DNA of 17,594 nt, taken from positions 1 to 17,594 of the forward strand of contig DHFO01000040.1 in NCBI GenBank assembly GCA_002402295.1, written 5' to 3'. The notes beneath the pieces were generated by a model that was given only the letters and a program-made list of their open reading frames with translations, did not search any database and was not told where the DNA came from. This document shows positions 13,341 to 17,594 of this stretch, piece by piece. The stretch's first letter is position 1; the number at the start of each line of letters is the position of its first letter. Origin of the DNA: Caldiserica bacterium UBA4822. GTDB taxonomy: Bacteria; Caldisericota; Caldisericia; Cryosericales; Cryosericaceae. A program made the position numbers and the translations under genes.

Positions 13341-14807
13341 TTATACGTACCGAAGCCGTCCCTCGACCTCGGAGTTGACATTCTGATGATTCCGCAGATA
13401 TTCCTCGACGACGTCACGGCCGGACGTCGCGAGCAGACGGGGCTTCTCGATCAGCTCCAGCTCTTCGGCAGTCAACTGCAATCCTACCTTGGCGTTTTTG
13501 TAGTGATAGCCCTGGAGACAGATAGAATAGTGGTTCGCATCATCGACGGGTACTCCATGGAGTGTGAGCGATACGAGTTCATGTTTCGACCGGTCGTAGA
13601 CGGCCTGGACGCCTCTGTTGACCTGATAGTACTCGCCTTCTCCGTTGCAGTTCTCGGGTCGCATAAAGCCAGCGAAAGCATGTTTGAGCTGAGCACCCGT
13701 AACCACAAATCTGCTCACCGAGTCATCATACGGGAACAGTGCCAGGTAGTCGCCCAGCGTGACGGCCGGGCCCAGCTCCGTCTTGCGGATGCTGCCGCTG
13801 CCCACGAATGCCACGTCGACTCCCGTCTTCTCCTGGATGGCGTCGGCAAACAGGTTGCCCAGCTCTGTCTCGCGAGTGCGCTCGGGGTGCGTCAGTGTGC
13901 GCGTGAACTTCGAGATGATGCTGCCGTACTTCTGGTCCACGACACCCTTGAATCCGCTGATGAACCGCTCGAGTTCAGCGTCCGGCACGCAGTGGGCGCT
14001 GTCGATCGGCACGAGGTTCCACTGCCGGTCGACGATGCTGTTGGTGTCGTCATCCACGGTGATATCGAAGCGGCCGATCTGGTCAGTCCCGGTCCCCGCC
14101 TGGGCGATGAGGACGTTGTTGACGACGGCCGGTTGTTCCAGGATCGTATGGCTGTGCCCGCCGATGATCATGTCGACACCCCAGGCAGGGTCCAGCATGG
14201 CGGCCAGCTCCTTGTCGGAGTCGTAGCCGATATGAGTCAGCAGGACGGTGAGATCGATGTCGTCGTTCTTGTAGGCGTTGCAGATCTTGCCGACCTCGGC
14301 CGCTGCCTCCTGCAGCGTAATGAACGAGGACAGCATGTTGTCCGTCTTCAGCATGTCAATGACCTTCTCCGTGATGATGCCGATAAACAGGATGTCAAGG
14401 CCGTCGACGCGCAGGATCGCGTATGGCTGGAACAGGCGCTTGTTGTACTGGGTGATGTAGAGGTTGGCGTTCACGATGGGAAAGTTGGCCATCTTCTCAA
14501 GGAACAGGAGGTGTGGCAGGCCGTAATCGAACTCATGGTTGCCCAGCGTGGCGATGTCCGGTGCCAGGTAGTTCATGATCTCCATCGTGCTGATGCCCTT
14601 ATACTCGGCATCGATGAGGGATCCCTGGACCATGTCGCCGGCGATGCAGTACAGGACGTTCTTCTCTTCACGCCGGACCTGGTTGATGTAGCCGGACAGC
14701 AGTGACAAACCGCCGATGAGGTTTCCCGGTTCACCGCGCACCTCCGCAAGGAAGTCGCCGTGCATGTCGTTGCTGTGCAGGATGGTGAACTTCTTTGTGT
14801 CGCCCAT
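13341..14807 (-). CDS. 5'-nucleotidase / 2',3'-cyclic phosphodiesterase family protein, no signal peptide
   Basis: This metallophosphoesterase of the UshA/YfkN superfamily hydrolyses nucleotides to nucleosides and phosphate in characterised relatives. The 488-residue product starts at the ATG at 14807 with GGAGG six bases upstream; the open frame reaches 14879 but gives no signal peptide either. The dinuclear metal site motifs are ILHSNDMHGDF (Asp14, His16), GDMVQGS (Asp58), LGNHEFDYG (Asn90, His91), LLTHIGYDSD (His192) and GGHSHT (His218, His220). A C-terminal 5'-nucleotidase domain follows, with ELGNLFADAI, FVGSGSIR and a substrate-stacking-type region YYQVNRGVQAVYD. It is encoded upstream of two nucleoside-binding proteins. 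The absence of an export signal suggests a cytosolic role or an unusual export route. The exact substrate cannot be told from sequence. Confidence 0.92.
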   Translation of the reverse strand: MGDTKKFTILHSNDMHGDFLAEVRGEPGNLIGGLSLLSGYINQVRREEKNVLYCIAGDMVQGSLIDAEYKGISTMEIMNYLAPDIATLGNHEFDYGLPHLLFLEKMANFPIVNANLYITQYNKRLFQPYAILRVDGLDILFIGIITEKVIDMLKTDNMLSSFITLQEAAAEVGKICNAYKNDDIDLTVLLTHIGYDSDKELAAMLDPAWGVDMIIGGHSHTILEQPAVVNNVLIAQAGTGTDQIGRFDITVDDDTNSIVDRQWNLVPIDSAHCVPDAELERFISGFKGVVDQKYGSIISKFTRTLTHPERTRETELGNLFADAIQEKTGVDVAFVGSGSIRKTELGPAVTLGDYLALFPYDDSVSRFVVTGAQLKHAFAGFMRPENCNGEGEYYQVNRGVQAVYDRSKHELVSLTLHGVPVDDANHYSICLQGYHYKNAKVGLQLTAEELELIEKPRLLATSGRDVVEEYLRNHQNVNSEVEGRLRYV

Positions 14808-14851
14808 GTGAACCTCCGGAGGAGCAGAGTGGCCGTACGACCCTTTGGGAC

Positions 14852-14879
14852 ATTGTGGAGGAGCATGGTGCGGTGTCAA
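14852..14879 (-). promoter_or_regulatory. Putative promoter of the 5'-nucleotidase gene
   Basis: On the minus strand a perfect TTGACA (14874-14879) is followed after 16 bases by CACAAT (14852-14857, four of six consensus), about 45 bases upstream of the ATG at 14807. Confidence 0.55.
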
Positions 14880-14948
14880 GTTCAGCAGGATGGGTTGTGT
14901 TTTTTTGGCATACGTTATAGTGCGTTTGGAGGGTTCCGTTTGCGCTGC

Positions 14949-14970
14949 GATACCATAGTGATGTGGTATC
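14949..14970. promoter_or_regulatory. Operator-like dyad in divergent intergenic region
   Basis: GATACCA (14949-14955) and TGGTATC (14964-14970) are perfect 7-bp inverted repeats with an 8-base centre. They lie between the divergent 5'-nucleotidase and metallohydrolase genes and just before a TATATT (14971-14976). It could be a repressor site or an RNA hairpin. Confidence 0.4.
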
Positions 14971-15098
14971 TATATTGAGCAATGAATGAGCACGCGCTCC
15001 TTCTGATGAAGTGCGTGGATGGAGGGGAGGACAGCAGGAAGCTGAGACAGAGGTTGCTTTGTGAACAGTTTTCGCCATTCTGAACGTAGGAGGCATAT

Positions 15099-15353
15099 GT
15101 GAAACGAGTATTGGCGTTGATCCTTGTATGTGCATTGCTTAGTGTCAGTGTCGCTGGACATCCGCTCCCTGCCGTACAGGCAGCAGGAGAAGTGTTGTTG
15201 GTGGAGATCCCGCAGGATTCCTACTGCCGGGCACCGGCAACGACAGCCTATCTTCCTATCATGATGGGGAACCTGAGCGACCAGGGAACTATGACTATAA
15301 GAGCATCCTGGTCCAACAGGCGTTCTTTGCTTCACGGGCCAAGCAATCGATGA
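15099..15353 (+). pseudogene. 5' fragment of frameshifted secreted PHP-type metallohydrolase
   Basis: The GTG at 15099 follows GTAGGAGG at a six- to seven-base distance and begins a clear Sec signal peptide (MKRVLALILVCALLSVSVAG, likely cut after VQA near residue 28). An ATG two bases earlier is followed at once by TGA. The mature N-terminus continues sensibly to about GNLSDQG, then the frame runs into an unlikely sequence and stops at 15353. The -1 frame carries the natural continuation GNYDYKSILVQQAFFASRAK into the long downstream frame. Adding one G to the GGG at 15284-15286 would join the two parts into one protein of about 535 residues. The break may be a real mutation or a sequence error in the G run. 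Confidence 0.8.
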
Positions 15354-16702
15354 AGAACCCGGACGAGCTTACAGCCGAGGAAGCGAAGATCCAGCAGGCG
15401 CTGAAGACCACGACCCTCGCGGTTGATCTCACCCAGATCACGACCGATACCACGTCAGAGACCGCCGTTCCCGTTACCGTCCGGATCATGGGAGAACTAG
15501 CAGGACAACCCTTCATTGTGGAGCAGCAGACTATGGTGTTTCTGCTGGCCAGTCTACCCAACGGCGGCATGTGGCACCCGGGAGACGGACATGTGCATAC
15601 GTCGGGAGAGATATCGGGGATAATCTCTCAGCCTGACGACTCAACCGGTTATCCTCTGGCTGCTAGGGAGAACTACGGGTTTAGTGACGCTACCGATGCG
15701 ACTAGCGTTCTCGATCGCCGCAACCAAGCCAACTCCAGAGGTCTCCAATGGGTCGTCATGACCGATCATGTGGGCGACAATGGTGGAGGGGACCACATGT
15801 CACAACCAGCCTTCCAAGGACGTCTGGAAGCTGAGGAATGGAGTATCTATCAAGCCGCATGTTCCCGTGCAACGACAGGTTACTACCCGACCGTCACGGT
15901 CTGTCCCGGAGAAGAACTGGCGACGAAGGAAATCCCGGAGTGGTGGGTTCTTCCTACGGGACACTTGCTCAGTTATGCGAGCTCGTTGTACACCGCCAGC
16001 TATGGCACGTGTCAGAACTTGATCAATCAAACCACAGGAAACGCCAGGTTCGGTGTCATTGCGCACCCCTTCAACGCCGCTTGCGGATGGTCTGATTGGA
16101 ATGCAACACCCTGGAGAGGTATTGAGGTGGCCAGTAACCAGTCCTACGAGGATTCCGGAGCTGTGTCACAGTGGGACCAGAAGCTTCTTGTCGATCTGTC
16201 AGCCGAGATCGCTGGGTCAATACGGCATGTTGCCATGTCGAACAGCGACGTGCATAGCAGTAGCAGTGCTGGATGGGGTACCAACATAAACTACATCTAC
16301 ACGGGCAGCTATGCAGCTCCTGGCACGTCACCGGATGTCGTGTGGAATGCCATACGGCAAGGAGAAGTGACGGCATCCACTGATGGATCATTTGCGGCAG
16401 CAACCGTTAACGGAACATATCCCGGGCACACGTTGTCAGTCACTCGCAACAGCACCGTCTCGGTATCGGTAACGGGCACTCCGGTATCCTCAAGCTATAC
16501 GTTCGCCCGTGTTGAAGTCCGTCGTAATGGATATGTCGAGAAGACATCACCGCTGATCAGTCTCAACGGCAGCAACTTCTCGTGGTTAACCAGTCTTCAG
16601 ATTCCCGTAGATAGCTATGTTCGCGTTGATGCCCTTTATGGCAATGGTGCTACCTGGAATGGTATCTGTCTTGTAAATCCCGTGTTTATCTACACGTATT
16701 AG
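15350..16702 (+). CDS. PHP-domain metallohydrolase, CehA/McbA-like (main part of frameshifted gene)
   Basis: This 450-residue open frame carries the catalytic part of a secreted PHP-type phosphoesterase. Metal-binding motifs appear in order: GDGHVHTSGE (His81, His83), VVMTDHV (Asp139, His140), CPGEEL (Glu188), GHLLSY (His205), IAHPFN (His239) and SNSDVHS (Asp300, His302). This set and order fit the CehA/McbA group of the PHP superfamily, whose members hydrolyse esters or carbamates in some species. After about residue 340 a beta-rich domain follows, ending in ICLVNPVFIYTY. The ATG at 15350 has no ribosome-binding site and the frame is open well upstream of it, so it is not a natural start; the true start is at 15099. 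Whether a full protein is made depends on the frameshift being an error. The substrate is unknown. Confidence 0.82.
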   Translation: MKNPDELTAEEAKIQQALKTTTLAVDLTQITTDTTSETAVPVTVRIMGELAGQPFIVEQQTMVFLLASLPNGGMWHPGDGHVHTSGEISGIISQPDDSTGYPLAARENYGFSDATDATSVLDRRNQANSRGLQWVVMTDHVGDNGGGDHMSQPAFQGRLEAEEWSIYQAACSRATTGYYPTVTVCPGEELATKEIPEWWVLPTGHLLSYASSLYTASYGTCQNLINQTTGNARFGVIAHPFNAACGWSDWNATPWRGIEVASNQSYEDSGAVSQWDQKLLVDLSAEIAGSIRHVAMSNSDVHSSSSAGWGTNINYIYTGSYAAPGTSPDVVWNAIRQGEVTASTDGSFAAATVNGTYPGHTLSVTRNSTVSVSVTGTPVSSSYTFARVEVRRNGYVEKTSPLISLNGSNFSWLTSLQIPVDSYVRVDALYGNGATWNGICLVNPVFIYTY

Positions 16703-16710
16703 CAATACGC

Positions 16711-16779
16711 TGGGCGGATATGCATGGGAGGGCAGCAATAGGCACGAGGAGTCCGTTCCTTCCCGGGCATATCCGCCCA
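16711..16779 (+). repeat. Long inverted repeat after metallohydrolase gene
   Basis: TGGGCGGATATGC (16711-16723) and GCATATCCGCCCA (16767-16779) form a perfect 13-bp inverted repeat around 43 bases; inner GGGA/TCCC can add pairing. There is no T tract after it. It fills most of the gap before the membrane protein gene and may be an RNA structure that stabilises or insulates the two cistrons. Confidence 0.65.
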
Positions 16780-16806
16780 CAAGCATCTCTACGGTAAGGA
16801 GACATC

Positions 16807-17535
16807 ATGCAAGACGACACTTATGTGACATGGGATACTCAGAAGCCCAGGCTTCCAAAGATAAGGGATAAGGCTGTCAAGTTCCTGTTCGCATGGCCCT
16901 TCGTGGGTACGCTGGCGGAAGTCACCGGGCTGACTCGCTGGTTCTATGGACTATTCGGCGACAACCCCTTCAAGTCCAGCTTCACCGTCTTTGCGGGCAT
17001 CGTCGCGTTGGGAGTGCTGCTCCTGGTCTCCTGTTTCCATTCTCAGAAGATGCGACGCTTTGTCAGAACATACTGCATCACCACGTTGGTGTTGGCAGTA
17101 CCGACGGCACTTGTTCTTGTTCTGCGAGCCGCAAACGGAGGAGGAGTCTTGGCACTGAGCGCACGCAATCAGTGGGTAGGCGATGTAACAGGCAACTTGT
17201 ATCTGGATGCCGTCAGGTCTGGATCCTATGGACCGGCTGCCGTTCGTTTCCTTTTCCCCTGGCTTTTCTACAATCACTCGCTGCTCTTTCTCACTCTGGG
17301 TCTTCCGATCATGATGCAGACACAGATCCTTAGTTTTCCCTTCATGGTGATCATCCTCCTTTTTCCGCCATGGCTGGCCTTTATCCTGACCATTCTGATC
17401 GCGCCGGTAATGGCGTTGCTCGCCTTTCTGCCGATGCGCGTAACGCAGTGGATTGGGAAGTGGTGCAGGGCGGTGTGGCGGCGTATCCGGCATCGGAGCG
17501 AGACAGAGGAACTGGGCGGCAACGGTGGAACCTGA
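16807..17535 (+). CDS. Polytopic membrane protein of unknown function
   Basis: I do not recognise this 242-residue protein. It has a hydrophilic N-terminus of about 25 residues. Likely membrane segments lie at about 58-77, 88-107, 145-168, 173-190 and 190-210. A strongly basic tail follows (RAVWRRIRHR, about 221-230), predicting a cytoplasmic C-terminus. A non-membrane stretch at about 108-144 contains NQWVGDVTGNLYLDAVRSG and may be an external loop. The ATG has TAAGGAG six bases upstream. It follows the metallohydrolase by 104 bases in the same direction, so the two may be co-transcribed. No catalytic motif is evident. The coding reality is supported by the ribosome-binding site, the regular hydrophobic pattern and the length. 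Confidence 0.8.
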   Translation: MQDDTYVTWDTQKPRLPKIRDKAVKFLFAWPFVGTLAEVTGLTRWFYGLFGDNPFKSSFTVFAGIVALGVLLLVSCFHSQKMRRFVRTYCITTLVLAVPTALVLVLRAANGGGVLALSARNQWVGDVTGNLYLDAVRSGSYGPAAVRFLFPWLFYNHSLLFLTLGLPIMMQTQILSFPFMVIILLFPPWLAFILTILIAPVMALLAFLPMRVTQWIGKWCRAVWRRIRHRSETEELGGNGGT

Positions 17536-17594
17536 AGAGCGGGGGATTGTTCACGGGATCCGGTGACAACTTCCGGTGCAGCAGCCAGCTGGAG

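Noticed and set aside
13386..14705. 439-codon plus-strand open frame opposite the 5'-nucleotidase gene
   Set aside because: The minus strand encodes all metal-binding motifs of the nucleotidase family. The plus-strand reading is a mirror frame with repetitive Val/Asp/Leu composition and no plausible start region.
14895..14921. Plus-strand promoter TTGTGT / TATAGT for the metallohydrolase gene
   Set aside because: The -10 is good but the spacer is only 15 bases and the -35 is partly made of a T run; not strong enough to list as a feature.
15278..15292. Programmed -1 frameshift in the metallohydrolase gene
   Set aside because: The bases GGGAACT in the zero frame do not form an X XXY YYZ heptamer, and the A-site tRNA could not re-pair after slipping; a missing G is simpler.
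1..17594. tRNA, rRNA, CRISPR array, insertion sequence or prophage genes
   Set aside because: I saw no tRNA-like cloverleaf, no regularly spaced repeats, no transposase or integrase motifs and no terminal repeats flanking gene blocks.

Overview
The window is a moderately GC-rich bacterial chromosome segment carrying phosphate-starvation genes and phosphate- or nucleoside-scavenging genes. Ribosome-binding sites are strong (GGAGG-type), starts include ATG and GTG, and secreted solute-binding proteins are numerous. Two of these binding proteins carry N-terminal copper-amine-oxidase-like (PF07833-type) repeats. That architecture is familiar from Clostridia-like and Caldiserica/Cryosericum-like bacteria, but the lineage is only a guess from style and no taxonomic marker is present.

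Minus strand, about 8755 down to 1: a PHO regulon. The order of transcription is phoB, phoR, three pstS paralogues, pstC, pstA and pstB, with pstB cut by the window edge. phoB, phoR and pstS3 are tightly coupled by ATGA overlaps behind a sigma-70-like promoter. pstS2 and pstS1 each have a leader of over 100 bp with an 11-bp-period direct repeat that looks like a PhoB box. A hairpin after pstS2 separates it from pstS1-pstCAB. The three phosphate-binding proteins differ: PstS1 is a standard lipoprotein. PstS2 lacks a lipobox and has an N-terminal double PF07833-like domain. PstS3 is a lipoprotein with a degenerate phosphate-binding loop.

8717-9186 is a 470-bp non-coding divergent region with the phoB promoter and a promoter-plus-terminator pair that could encode a small RNA. 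fabH (9187-10164, plus) stands alone and ends at a bidirectional terminator.

Minus strand, 14807 down to 10243: a cytosolic-looking 5'-nucleotidase and two BMP-family (PnrA/Med type) nucleoside-binding proteins. The BMP genes are tandem paralogues with a nearly identical 427-bp internal tract and matching terminators. As with PstS, one copy is a plain lipoprotein and the other is a PF07833-like fusion without a lipobox. The functional theme is plausibly release and capture of nucleosides and phosphate, although no nucleoside ABC permease is visible.

Plus strand, 15099-17535: a secreted PHP-type (CehA/McbA-like) metallohydrolase gene broken by an apparent one-base loss in a G run, then a 13-bp inverted repeat and an unrecognised polytopic membrane protein. 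The last 59 bases hold nothing I can assign.

The most notable observations are the repeated swap of a lipid anchor for a PF07833-like module in two unrelated binding-protein families, the shared 11-bp-period PHO boxes, the probable non-canonical ATC start of phoB, the gene-conversion-like tract in the BMP pair, and the frameshifted metallohydrolase.
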